64,000 nucleotides of DNA from SPCO01 sp964579825 (GTDB lineage Bacteria > Chloroflexota > Limnocylindria > Limnocylindrales > CSP1-4). The DNA lies in NCBI GenBank assembly GCA_964579825.1, contig CAZOHT010000001.1:124001-188000 (forward strand), given 5' to 3'. The translations under genes and the position numbers were made by a program. Positions 1-7,966 of the stretch are shown piece by piece (position 1 is the first letter of the stretch; each line of letters begins with the position of its first letter). The notes under the pieces were generated by a model. The model was not told the DNA's origin. It worked only from the letters and a program-made list of their open reading frames with translations, and made no database searches.

Positions 1-66
1 CGCCTCCGCCTGATCGCCGGCCGCGCAGGCCGCCTCCGACCCCTTCGCGGTCGCTAGGATGCGGCC
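1..66 (+). promoter_or_regulatory. Upstream region of ureAB with a -10-like box next to the start codon
   Basis: The 66 bases before the first gene contain TAGGAT at 55-60, a reasonable sigma-70 -10 hexamer, only six bases before the ATG at 67. Transcription would then start at or next to the ATG, giving a leaderless mRNA. No Shine-Dalgarno sequence and no convincing -35 box are visible. The left edge of the window prevents checking what lies further upstream. Confidence 0.3.
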
Positions 67-696
67 ATGCGACTGACGGCCTGGGAGGAACAGCGGCTCC
101 TGGTCTTCAGCGCGGCCGAACTGGCCAGGCGTCACCGGGACGCGGGCCTCCTGTTGAACGCGCCCGAGGCGATCGCCCTCATCTGCGACGCGCTGTTCGA
201 GGCGGCCCGGGCCGGACTGTCATACGAGGCGGTCGAGGAGGCCGGGCGCGTGGCGGTGGACCCCGCCGAGCTCATGCCTGGCGTCCGCGACCTGGTCGAC
301 GAGGTCCGGGTGGAGGTGCTGCTCGGGGATGGGACCCGGTTGATCGTCCTGACCGACCCGATCGGGCGACCGGACGTGCCGCCGGATCCGGACGGACCGG
401 GTGCGATCAGACCGGCCGAGTCATCCGGCGAGCCGCTCGTGGACTCGGGCCCGACGCCGGCCGACGGACCCGCGCGCCCGACGCAGGAACTCGAGGTCCG
501 CAGCGAGTCGACCCGCGTCATCCGCATCTCGTCGCACTACCCGTTCCATCGGGTCAATCCGCGGCTCATCTTCGACCGCGCCGCAGCCGACGGCTACCGC
601 CTGGACCTCCCGGCCGGCGCATCGATGCGCTGGGCGCCGGGCGAGACCCACATCGTCCGGCTCGTCCGGTTCGGTGGCGACGAGGGTCTTCGATGA
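67..696 (+). CDS. Fused urease gamma-beta subunit-like protein
   Basis: A 209-residue fusion of the two small urease subunits, expected to form the cytosolic scaffold around the alpha subunit. Residues 1-100 match the gamma subunit (opening LTAWEEQRLLVFSAAELA, closing LIVLTDPIG). A Pro/Gly/Asp-rich linker spans about 101-142. Residues about 148-205 match the beta core, including SSHYPFHRVNP at 155-165 and GYRLDLPAGASMRW. The beta part is shortened: the usual N-terminal segment and the C-terminal GFRGEV-type tail are missing. The stop overlaps the urease alpha ATG by four bases, so the two are translated together. Urease accessory genes (ureD, E, F, G) are not visible in the window. Confidence 0.85.
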   Translation: MRLTAWEEQRLLVFSAAELARRHRDAGLLLNAPEAIALICDALFEAARAGLSYEAVEEAGRVAVDPAELMPGVRDLVDEVRVEVLLGDGTRLIVLTDPIGRPDVPPDPDGPGAIRPAESSGEPLVDSGPTPADGPARPTQELEVRSESTRVIRISSHYPFHRVNPRLIFDRAAADGYRLDLPAGASMRWAPGETHIVRLVRFGGDEGLR

Positions 697-2402
697 CCGG
701 GCGGCTCTCCCCGGACGAGCGCCTCGCCCGCTACGGGCCGTCCACCGGTGACCGCGTGCGCCTCGGCGACACGGACCTGTGGGTCCAGGTCGCCGAGGAC
801 CGCCAGGCGCCCGGCGACGAGCCGATCTGGGGCTACGCCAAGACGATCCGGCACCGGATGACCCAGGGCTCGGCCGGGCCGTCGGAGCTGGACGCGGTCG
901 TCGCGGGCGTGGTCGTGCTGGACCCGGTCCTCGGCTGCGTCAAGGCGGACATCGGGATCAAGGACGGCCGGATCATAGGCGTCGGGCGCGCCGGTAGTGG
1001 CGCGATCAGCGACGGCATCGAGCTGGCCATCGGTCCGCACACGCGGCCGTACATGGGCTACGGCCTGATCGCCACGGCGGGCGCGGTCGATAGCCACGTC
1101 CACCTGATCAGCCCCGAACTGTTGCCGGCCGCCCTGTCCGGCGGGGTCACGACGCTCATCACCGCCGGCTTCGAGGAACCGCCGTGGGCGATGGAGCGGA
1201 CGCTCGCCGGCCTCGATGGCTGGCCGCTCAACGTCGGGCTGCAGGCGGGTGCGCGGGCGGAGGACGACTCGAGCCTCGATGCCCTGCTGGACGCCGGCGC
1301 GTGCGGATTCAAGATCCACGAGGATTACGGCGCGTACCCGGAGATGATCGACCACGTCCTCCGCTTCGCCGATGGACACGACGTGTCGGTCGCGCTGCAC
1401 ACGGACGGGCTGCACGAATCCGCGGAGCTGGAGGACACGATCGCGGCCATCGCTGGCCGGACCGTCCACGCGTATCACGTGGAAGGCAGTGGCGGCGGGC
1501 ACATGCCGGACCTGCTCGGGCTCGTCCGTGAGGCGAACATCCTTTGCTCGTCGACGACGCCGACGGTCCCCTTCGGTATCAACGCGGCCGTCGAGCAGAT
1601 CCCGATGATCGCGCTCAACCACGGCGCCTCGCTGGCCGTCCCCGGCGATGTCGCCCTGGTCGCCGAGCGCGTGCATGTCGCCACGATGGCCGCCGAAGGA
1701 CCGCTCCACGAGCTGGGGGCGATCGGGATCGTGAACTCCGACTCGCAGGGGATGGGCCGGATGATGGAGACGGTCCGCCGGACGATCCAGCTCGCCCACG
1801 TCATGCGGGCGTGGCGTGCGACCGAAGCTGGTGCCGGCCATCCCGGCCTGCCGGTCGATCCCGATGATGCCTTCGATTCGACCGATCGCGTCCTGCGCTA
1901 CCTGGCCAAGGTCACCATCGAGCCCGCGATCACCCACGGCATCGCCGCGCACGTCGGGTCGCTCCAGCCCGGTCGACTGGCGGACATCGTGCTCTGGAGT
2001 CCCGCCTACTTCGGCGTGAAGCCGGCGTTCGTCCTGAAGGCCGGCTATCCGGCGTGGGGTCCGCTCGGCGAGGGCAACGCGACGGTCGAGGGCGCGGAGC
2101 CGACGCGCTACCGGGCGGACTTCGGTGGATCGGGACGCGCGGCGGCCAGCCTCTCGGCGACGTTCGTGTCGGCGCAGGGCGCGGCGGATCCGACAGCCGT
2201 GGCGCGCTGGAGCGCCGGCGGGCGACGCGTGATCGCGGTGGGTGAGACCCGCGGCCTGACCCGCACGGACCTGGCCCGGAACCGGGCGACGGCCCCGATC
2301 GACATCGATCCGCGCGAGGGCCGCGTCACGCTGGCGGGCCGTCCGCTGGAGGTCGAGGCGACCGATGACCTGCCGCTCAACCGGCGGTACTTCCTGCGAT
2401 GA
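693..2402 (+). CDS. Non-canonical urease alpha subunit-like amidohydrolase
   Basis: A 569-residue amidohydrolase that aligns with urease alpha over its full length. Nickel-ligand positions are kept: H135 and H137 (DSHVH), K207 and H209 (FKIHEDYG), H236, H262 (YHVEGSGGGH) and D350 (NSDSQGMGR). The active-site flap differs: the usual VCHHLD is replaced by ALNHGAS (H310 kept, flap Cys lost), the segment that normally carries GTHATTCTPGPW is about ten residues shorter, and the SRIRRETIAAE arginines read RVHVATMAAE. It may hydrolyse urea or a related ureido/guanidino compound; the substrate is inferred, not shown. It is coupled by four-base overlaps to the gamma-beta gene before it and the lipoprotein after it. 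No accessory genes are nearby. Confidence 0.85.
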   Translation: MTGRLSPDERLARYGPSTGDRVRLGDTDLWVQVAEDRQAPGDEPIWGYAKTIRHRMTQGSAGPSELDAVVAGVVVLDPVLGCVKADIGIKDGRIIGVGRAGSGAISDGIELAIGPHTRPYMGYGLIATAGAVDSHVHLISPELLPAALSGGVTTLITAGFEEPPWAMERTLAGLDGWPLNVGLQAGARAEDDSSLDALLDAGACGFKIHEDYGAYPEMIDHVLRFADGHDVSVALHTDGLHESAELEDTIAAIAGRTVHAYHVEGSGGGHMPDLLGLVREANILCSSTTPTVPFGINAAVEQIPMIALNHGASLAVPGDVALVAERVHVATMAAEGPLHELGAIGIVNSDSQGMGRMMETVRRTIQLAHVMRAWRATEAGAGHPGLPVDPDDAFDSTDRVLRYLAKVTIEPAITHGIAAHVGSLQPGRLADIVLWSPAYFGVKPAFVLKAGYPAWGPLGEGNATVEGAEPTRYRADFGGSGRAAASLSATFVSAQGAADPTAVARWSAGGRRVIAVGETRGLTRTDLARNRATAPIDIDPREGRVTLAGRPLEVEATDDLPLNRRYFLR

Positions 2403-2857
2403 GCCTCCGGCTCGGCATCACGGGCGTGTTCCTGGCGGTGATCCTGGCCGGTTGCGGGCCCCAGGAGTCCGAGCCGTCCAACAGTCGGACCGGCGGGGTA
2501 CCGCTCCGGACCTTCGCCTGGATCGTGGGCGAGGACGGCCAGCCGGCCATCTGCCCGGCATTCGCGGTGGTGCCCCCGGTCTCGGGCGTCCTCCGCGGCG
2601 ATCCGAACGACCCACAGGAGGCGGTCTGGCTCGAGGGTCAGGCCGGGACGCGCCTGTCGATCGTGTGGCCGGCCGGGTTCACGGCTTCCTTCGAACCGAA
2701 CGTCGTGCTCCGCGACGAGCGAGGGACCGTCGTCGCCGTCGCCGGCGATCGCGTGGAGCTCGCTCAGGTCGCTCCACTCGAGCACGCAGGCACATTCGGC
2801 GACCCGTATCTCGCCTCGGGACTCGTGTTCCAGGGTTGTTACGGGCCGCTGCCCTGA
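2399..2857 (+). CDS. Putative lipoprotein coupled to the urease-like genes
   Basis: A 152-residue protein with a clear lipoprotein signal: a short basic N-terminus, a hydrophobic stretch (LGITGVFLAVILAGC) and a lipobox LAGC with the modifiable Cys near residue 19. The mature part is a small mixed alpha/beta domain of unknown family with two further cysteines (PAICPAF and FQGCYG) that could form a disulfide outside the cell. The ATG overlaps the urease alpha stop (ATGA), so co-expression is very likely. A secreted lipoprotein next to a cytosolic enzyme is odd; it might act in substrate capture, but nothing in the sequence proves this. I do not recognise the family. Confidence 0.7.
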   Translation: MSLRLGITGVFLAVILAGCGPQESEPSNSRTGGVPLRTFAWIVGEDGQPAICPAFAVVPPVSGVLRGDPNDPQEAVWLEGQAGTRLSIVWPAGFTASFEPNVVLRDERGTVVAVAGDRVELAQVAPLEHAGTFGDPYLASGLVFQGCYGPLP

Positions 2858-2869
2858 CGGGCGTCGGCC

Positions 2870-3946
2870 TCAGGCCCAGATGTCGCCGATGGTGAAGCCG
2901 TCGGGGAACGGGTCGGTCGGGTCCACCACGTAGTCGGCGAAGCCGGTGATCCAGGCCTGCCCGGTGATGCTCGGGACGATCGCCCGGTAGGGACCGATCG
3001 AAGCCTCCTCCAGGACGCGGCCAGTGAAGACCGTCCCGAGGATCCCTTCGTGGCGGAACTCGTCACCGACCTTGAGCCGGCCCTTCGCGGCCAGCGTCGC
3101 CATCTTCGCGGACGTCCCGGTCCCGCACGGTGAACGGTCGATGGCGCCGGTCCAGGTCGCGGGTCGCTCCCAGTCCAGCGTGCCAGTAGATACGGTGACC
3201 ACGTTGCGCCAGCTGTTGGCCGGATCGTGTGGCGGACCCGACAGCTGGCCGATCGTGATCCCGGCGAACCCGGGCTGATCCGGATGGACCACCGGAAGCT
3301 GGTCGTTGGCGGCCGCCTTGATCATCTCGGTGATGCGGGTGATGTCCGCGCCCTCGTCGGGGGTCAGTCGAAGCCCGAACGGCTCGGCATCCGCGATGAC
3401 ATAGAACATGCCGCCGTAGGCCACGTCCACGACGACCGTTCCCAGCTGCGGGACCTCCACCGGCACGTCCAGATGCGTCGCGAACGCGGGAACGTTACGG
3501 AACGTGACGCCCGTCACCTTTCCGTCACGACAGGCGGCCGAAACCCGGATGAGGCCCGCCGGCGCCTCGAGCGCCAGCTCCGTGACCGGCTCGGTCATCG
3601 GCAGCATCCCGGTCTCCAGCAGGACGGTCACGACGCACATCGTGTTCGTGCCGGACATCCCGGGGTACTCGACCTGCTCCATGATCACGTAGCCGGCGTC
3701 CGCCTCCGGGTGGTTCGACGGCAGGATGAGGTTGCAGTTGGCCGCCGGGTACCCGCGCGGCTCGCGCACCATCCGCAGGCGCAGGTCGTCCCGGTTCGCC
3801 TGGAGCCAGGTCATCTTGTCGAACATCGAGGCGCCCGGCACGTCCTCGACGCCGCCGACGATGACCCGCCCGGGCTCCCCCGCCGCGTGCGCGTCCACGG
3901 CCCGGATGACAGGCCCCACGCGCAGCCGATCCGGCAGCGTGTCCAC
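2870..3946 (-). CDS. Proline racemase family protein (hydroxyproline epimerase/dehydratase type)
   Basis: A 358-residue member of the proline racemase / 4-hydroxyproline epimerase / trans-3-hydroxyproline dehydratase superfamily, cytosolic. The second catalytic motif DRSPCGTGTSA is intact with C274. The first motif, usually MCGH with a catalytic Cys, reads MSGTNT with S98 in that place. Ser/Cys pairs are known among hydroxyproline epimerases and dehydratases, so plain proline racemase activity is unlikely. The GTG start lies three bases after the smpB stop, so it is the last gene of the ftsE-to-smpB group. It ends 12 bases from the convergent lipoprotein gene. Reaction and substrate remain inferred. 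Confidence 0.8.
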   Translation of the reverse strand: MDTLPDRLRVGPVIRAVDAHAAGEPGRVIVGGVEDVPGASMFDKMTWLQANRDDLRLRMVREPRGYPAANCNLILPSNHPEADAGYVIMEQVEYPGMSGTNTMCVVTVLLETGMLPMTEPVTELALEAPAGLIRVSAACRDGKVTGVTFRNVPAFATHLDVPVEVPQLGTVVVDVAYGGMFYVIADAEPFGLRLTPDEGADITRITEMIKAAANDQLPVVHPDQPGFAGITIGQLSGPPHDPANSWRNVVTVSTGTLDWERPATWTGAIDRSPCGTGTSAKMATLAAKGRLKVGDEFRHEGILGTVFTGRVLEEASIGPYRAIVPSITGQAWITGFADYVVDPTDPFPDGFTIGDIWA

Positions 3947-3949
3947 GCC

Positions 3950-4417
3950 CTACCGGCCGCGTCGGGCGTCGGCCAGCTCGCGGGCGACGTCGCGCTTGGC
4001 GTCGCGGTCCGCGATGTCCCGACGGTGGTCGTGGAGCTGCTTGCCGCGGGCCAGTCCGAGCTCGACCTTGGCCTTGCCCTTCGGGTTGATGTACAGCCGG
4101 AGCGGGACGATCGTCTGGCCCTTGGCCTTGGCACGGCCGAGCAGCTCGTCGATCTCGGAGCGGTGGAGCAGGAGTTTTCGCGTCCGCTTCGGCTCGTGGT
4201 TGTAGCGGTTGGCCTGTTCGAATGGCGCGATGTGCGCCCCGATCAGCCAGGCTTCGTTCCGCTCGACGCGTGCGTACGCGTCGGACAGATTGGCCTTGCC
4301 CAGCCGGATGGACTTGATCTCCGTCCCGGTCAGGACGATGCCGGCCTCGAACGTGTCGTCGATCGTGAAGTCGTGGCGGGCTCTTCGGTTGAGGGCGACG
4401 GTCTGTTCGTCGCGCAT
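3950..4417 (-). CDS. smpB: SsrA-binding protein SmpB
   Basis: A 155-residue SmpB, the partner of tmRNA in rescuing stalled ribosomes. Family hallmarks are visible: NRRARHDFTIDDTFEAGIVL, GTEIKSIRLGKANLSDAYA, the oligonucleotide-binding fold region IGAHIAPFEQAN, and the basic C-terminal tail (GLARGKQLHDHRRDIADRDAKRDVARE) that enters the mRNA channel. Length is normal. A good SD (AAGGAGA) lies seven bases before the ATG. The tmRNA gene itself is not seen in the window. A structured leader with a mini-ORF lies about 115-180 bases upstream. Downstream is the proline-racemase-family gene, three bases away. Confidence 0.96.
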   Translation of the reverse strand: MRDEQTVALNRRARHDFTIDDTFEAGIVLTGTEIKSIRLGKANLSDAYARVERNEAWLIGAHIAPFEQANRYNHEPKRTRKLLLHRSEIDELLGRAKAKGQTIVPLRLYINPKGKAKVELGLARGKQLHDHRRDIADRDAKRDVARELADARRGR

Positions 4418-4530
4418 GTCGGTCTCCTTGGGTTCGTGGGCGCGTCCTTCGAGGCTACGGCCCCGGGCGCACGAACGCCGGCCCTGGCGGACCGGCGCTC
4501 GAGTTGCTTACCCACCCACAGGGTGTCCGA

Positions 4531-4581
4531 CTAAACGGCCATCTCCTGCGAGGTGGTGCAGCTACGCGTACTGTCGATCAC
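4531..4581 (-). CDS. Possible 16-codon leader peptide upstream of smpB
   Basis: A GTG-initiated 16-codon frame reading VIDSTRSCTTSQEMAV, placed nine bases after GGAGG of a near-perfect anti-SD complement (AAAGGAGGTGAT, 4588-4599). An overlapping ATG at 4588 would instead give the octapeptide MCSDRQYA, ending at 4562. Such a strong ribosome-binding site with no long gene behind it suggests a translated leader. It sits in the 251-base gap between ctp and smpB. Function is unknown; it could equally be a chance frame in a structured RNA. Confidence 0.3.
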   Translation of the reverse strand: MIDSTRSCTTSQEMAV

Positions 4582-4593
4582 TGCACATCACCT
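4551..4593 (-). promoter_or_regulatory. Hairpin that encloses a strong SD in the smpB leader
   Basis: The minus-strand RNA can fold AGGTG-(AT)-GTGCAG against CTGCACCACCT: eleven base pairs with a two-base bulge and a 19-base loop. The SD core (AGGTG) lies in the stem, so folding would hide the ribosome-binding site of the leader frame. There is no run of U after it, which argues against a simple terminator of the upstream ctp gene. Confidence 0.45.
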
Positions 4594-4668
4594 CCTTTCG
4601 TTCCCGGGAACCGTACCCGAACCGGAATGCTCGCGCAAGAGGCCCGTTCGAGGGACCGAGCGAGCCGG

Positions 4669-6093
4669 TCAGGCGGCGACCCGCCAGGCACGGCTCGCCG
4701 AGCCGCCGAGCAGTTCCACCGCCTTGTCGAGGGTCAGGTCCTGGTCGGCCGGCGTGCCTTCCGGGATGGTCACGACAACGTCCGGGGTCAGGCCGACGTC
4801 GTGGATCCAGCGCTTGTCGGGGGTCAGCCAGCGAGCGATGGTCAGCTTGAACGCGCTGCCGTCTCCGAGTTCCTGCCACTGCTGGACGGTGCCCTTGCCG
4901 AACGACTGCTGGCCGACGAGCCTCGCCCGCTCGGTGTCCTGCAGGGCGCCGGCGACGATCTCGCTGGCGGACGCGCTCCCGGCGTCGATCAGGCAGATGA
5001 CGGTCAGGTCGTCGTCGGTGGCGACGCCGCCCGAGTCGGCCGACGTGGGGGTCTGCTTCCCGTCCGCGTCCTGCTCCCAGAAGATGACGCCGTCCGCGAT
5101 GAAGTCGCTGGCGACGGACCGGGCGGCCGTGACGAACCCACCCGGGTTCCCGCGGAGGTCGAGGATCAACTTGGTCCGGCCCGCGTCGACGTGGGCCTTG
5201 AGCGCCGTCCGGACCTCGCCCGCCGCCGCGTCGGAGAAGCCCGTCATCCGCACATAGCCGATCGTGTCGGCGGCGAGCGCCCTGGTCTCGACCTCCTTCT
5301 GCTGGATGACGTCGCGGGTGATCGTCAGGTCGAACGGGTCCTCCGAGCCGCGCTGGATCGTCAGCACGACGGTCGTGCCCTTGGGTCCGCGGATCCTGTC
5401 CCGGGCGCCGTCGACGGTGAGGCCGTCGAGCGGCACGCCGTCCGTCGCAAGAACCAGGTCTCCGGGGAGGAGGCCCGCAGCCTTGGCCGGGGACCCATCG
5501 ATGGGGGCGATGATCACGAGGTGGCAGTCCGGCCCGAGGGTCGAGCAGCCCTGCGTCCCGTCGTCGGCCTCACTCGCGATCTCCGCACCGATCCCCTCGA
5601 ACTGGCCGTTGATCCCCTGCAGGCTTTCGCGGTACTCCTCCGAGGTCAGGTAGGAGGAGTACGGGTCGCCGAGCGCATCGATCATGCCCTTGATGGCGCC
5701 CTGGACGAGCGCATCCCGGTCGATATCGCCGCCGGCATAGCGCTGGTCGATCGAGTGGTAGGCGTCCCAGAAGGGTTGGAACGCCTCGACCTCCGAGACC
5801 GGCGTACCGGGCTGGGTGGCGGACTTGGCGCCCAGCGAGTAGCCCGACATGAACAGGGCACCGCCGGCAAGGATCGCGACGAGGGCGACCGCGATCGGGA
5901 GGATGGGGAGTCGGCGGGGCGGGCCGCCCTGGACGGGGCTCGGCGTCAGCGGGCCGGCCGTCGGCGGCTCGGTCGACGGCCAGGGCTCGACGTCCGGAGC
6001 GGGTTCGATGCCCGTCGGGGGTGCATCGCTCGACGACCGCCCCGGGTCCTGGAGCTCGGCGGGATCGGGGCGTTCGGCATCGGCGGGAACCAT
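4669..6093 (-). CDS. S41 family C-terminal processing peptidase (Ctp), membrane-anchored
   Basis: A 474-residue PDZ-containing serine protease that cleaves envelope proteins from their C-terminus. It has a Pro-rich cytoplasmic N-terminus (1-60), one membrane anchor at about 62-86, a PDZ domain at about 155-250 (GIGAEI, PIDGSPAKAAGLLPGD) and the protease core with FSDAAAGEVRTAL and LDLRGNPGG. By alignment with E. coli Prc the catalytic residues are S375 (AGSASASE), D386 and K400 (QSFGKGTVQQ). It follows ftsX by about 115 bases on the same strand, the common ftsE-ftsX-ctp order, where FtsEX controls wall hydrolases. An AGGA stretch precedes the ATG. Confidence 0.93.
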   Translation of the reverse strand: MVPADAERPDPAELQDPGRSSSDAPPTGIEPAPDVEPWPSTEPPTAGPLTPSPVQGGPPRRLPILPIAVALVAILAGGALFMSGYSLGAKSATQPGTPVSEVEAFQPFWDAYHSIDQRYAGGDIDRDALVQGAIKGMIDALGDPYSSYLTSEEYRESLQGINGQFEGIGAEIASEADDGTQGCSTLGPDCHLVIIAPIDGSPAKAAGLLPGDLVLATDGVPLDGLTVDGARDRIRGPKGTTVVLTIQRGSEDPFDLTITRDVIQQKEVETRALAADTIGYVRMTGFSDAAAGEVRTALKAHVDAGRTKLILDLRGNPGGFVTAARSVASDFIADGVIFWEQDADGKQTPTSADSGGVATDDDLTVICLIDAGSASASEIVAGALQDTERARLVGQQSFGKGTVQQWQELGDGSAFKLTIARWLTPDKRWIHDVGLTPDVVVTIPEGTPADQDLTLDKAVELLGGSASRAWRVAA

Positions 6094-6207
6094 TCGCTCA
6101 GTCAGTCCTGTGCTCAGCGTCCGGATGAAGGTCCCACAGGGTACAACGGGTCCTCATGTGGGGCCCTCGGCCGATGGTCCGGGCAGGCGTTCGGCCGTGC
6201 CGGACCG

Positions 6208-7092
6208 TCAGCGGATGAGGTAGGTCCGAACGGAGACCCATGAGCCGAGGATCCCGAGGCCGACGCCGGCCCCCATGACGAGCACGACGAGGTCGCGCGT
6301 GAGGGAGCTGAACTGGATCGGCAGGACGCGGAAGAAGTCGACCATGAAGCCGCTGATCGGCTCGGCCGCGAGGGCGAGGATGCCGAGGGAGATGGCCGCC
6401 CCGAGGAACCCGACGAACGCGCCCTCGAACACGAACGGCCAGCGGATGAACGCATCGGACGCCCCGACGAGCCGCATGATCTCGATCTCTTCCGCGCGGG
6501 CCACGACGGCCAGTCGGATCGTGTTGACGATGATGAACAGCGCGATGACACCGACGACCAGCAGCAGGACCGTGCCGGCGGTGCGCAGGATGTTGGTGAC
6601 GGTCAGGACGCGCTCGACGAGGTCTTCGATATTGATCACGTTGCGGACATTCGGTTCATCGCGCAGCGCGTCGGTCACGACGCCCACGCCGGACGGATCC
6701 GCCAGCTTGACCTCGAGGCTGGCGTACAGGGGGTTGCTGTCGAGGTAGCGGGTGAGGTCCTCGCGGCCCTGCGCCTTCATGGACTCGCGGAAGTCGACCA
6801 GGGCCTGCTCGCGGCTGACGTAGACGACCGACGCGACGGCCGGCATCGCCTCAAGGCGATCCTGCATCGCGACGATCCCGCTGTCGGGGATGTTCGGCTG
6901 GAGGTAGGCGACGACCTGGACCTTCTGCTCGGTGAACTGGAGGCCGGCCAGCAGGCCCGCCTGGATGATGAAGAAGCCCGCGAGCAGCAGGAGCATCAGG
7001 ACCATGGTCGCGGTCGCTGCGAGGCTCATCAGGGCGTTCCGCCAGAACCCCTGCCAGGCGCGCTTGAAGCTGAAGGCGACGAACGAGATCAC
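6208..7092 (-). CDS. ftsX: Cell division protein FtsX
   Basis: A 294-residue permease-like subunit of the FtsEX complex. FtsX does not transport; ATP use by FtsE is transmitted through it to extracellular peptidoglycan hydrolases. The N-terminal part (FKRAWQGFWRNALMSLAATATMVLMLLLLAGFF) holds the first membrane helix. A periplasmic domain spans about 45-165 (VVAYLQPNIPDSGI, NIEDLVERV), followed by three more helices with the FtsX-typical ANTIRLAV-like segment IVNTIRLAVVARAEEIEIMRL. Length is normal for the family. The GTG start lies three bases after the ftsE stop. Confidence 0.95.
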   Translation of the reverse strand: MISFVAFSFKRAWQGFWRNALMSLAATATMVLMLLLLAGFFIIQAGLLAGLQFTEQKVQVVAYLQPNIPDSGIVAMQDRLEAMPAVASVVYVSREQALVDFRESMKAQGREDLTRYLDSNPLYASLEVKLADPSGVGVVTDALRDEPNVRNVINIEDLVERVLTVTNILRTAGTVLLLVVGVIALFIIVNTIRLAVVARAEEIEIMRLVGASDAFIRWPFVFEGAFVGFLGAAISLGILALAAEPISGFMVDFFRVLPIQFSSLTRDLVVLVMGAGVGLGILGSWVSVRTYLIR

Positions 7093-7095
7093 CCG

Positions 7096-7869
7096 TCAGT
7101 CCTCGTGGTGGTAGGCACCGCCCACCTCGTCGCGGATGATCCGACCCTCCTCGAGCGCTACGACCCGGCGGCGCAGGGCCGTCACGACGTCGGCGTTGTG
7201 GGTCGCCATCAGGACCGTCACGCCCAGCTCGTTGATGCGCAGCAGGAGCTGCAGGATCTCCCAGCTGATGAGCGGGTCCAGGTTCCCGGTCGGTTCGTCG
7301 GCGATGATCAGGCGCGGATCGTGGACGAGCGCCCGGGCGATGGCCGTTCGCTGTTGCTCGCCGCCGGACAGCTGGTTGGGCGTCTGCTGCGCCTGCGCCG
7401 TCAACCCGACCAGGGCGAGCACGCGGTCCACCGCCGGCTTGATCTGGCGGCGCGGCGTCCCGGTGACCTCGAGCGCGAATGCGACGTTCTCCCAGACCGT
7501 CTTCGTCGGGAGCAGCTTGAAGTCCTGGAAGATGATGCCGATCTTGCGGCGCATCCTGGGGACCTTGCGGCGGGGCAGCCGGGCGAGGTCCTGGCCATCG
7601 AGGACGACCTCACCGTGGGTCGCGATCTCGTCGCGGATGAGCAGCTTGATGAGGGTCGACTTGCCGGCGCCGGACGGTCCGACGAGGAAGACGAAGTCGC
7701 CTTCCGGGACGACCAGGTCCACGTCCCGAAGCGCGACCTTGCCGTTCGGATACTGCTTCGTCACATCGTGGAGCACGAGGACGGCCTTCTCCGGGGCAGC
7801 CTGGTCCGCGGGTCGGACCGGCGGGCGGCTGGAGTGGCGCGCCGCGGGCGGCGCGGGGGCGATGGTCAC
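7096..7869 (-). CDS. ftsE: Cell division ATP-binding protein FtsE
   Basis: ABC-type ATPase of the FtsEX divisome complex. From the chosen GTG it has 257 residues. Walker A is GPSGAGKS at 64-71, followed by a Q-loop (IIFQDFKLL), the signature LSGGEQQR and Walker B LIIADEPTGN. The frame is open much further upstream, to 8091, but the promoter at 7967-7995 excludes that start. GTG at 7869 has a GGAG five bases before it; GTG at 7899 lacks one. The protein keeps an extra Pro/Ala-rich N-terminus of about 28 residues before the ABC core (VLVLHDVTKQYPNG). FtsX and Ctp follow. Confidence 0.93.
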   Translation of the reverse strand: MTIAPAPPAARHSSRPPVRPADQAAPEKAVLVLHDVTKQYPNGKVALRDVDLVVPEGDFVFLVGPSGAGKSTLIKLLIRDEIATHGEVVLDGQDLARLPRRKVPRMRRKIGIIFQDFKLLPTKTVWENVAFALEVTGTPRRQIKPAVDRVLALVGLTAQAQQTPNQLSGGEQQRTAIARALVHDPRLIIADEPTGNLDPLISWEILQLLLRINELGVTVLMATHNADVVTALRRRVVALEEGRIIRDEVGGAYHHED

Positions 7870-7966
7870 GAACGTCTCCGCGGGCGAGTCATCCGGCACG
7901 GGGCTGTGCCGGGTGGTCAGGCAGGGCTCCGTCCGCGGGCACGGCAGGGAGAGCCACGTCCTCCTG

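Noticed and set aside
4589..4600. CACCTCCTTTCG on the + strand, resembling the 3' end of 16S rRNA
   Set aside because: It is the complement of a strong SD on the minus strand; no rRNA sequence precedes it.
4418..4668. tmRNA (ssrA) gene next to smpB
   Set aside because: No acceptor-stem or T-arm sequence and no tag-like frame ending in LAA; only the mini-ORF and hairpin are present.
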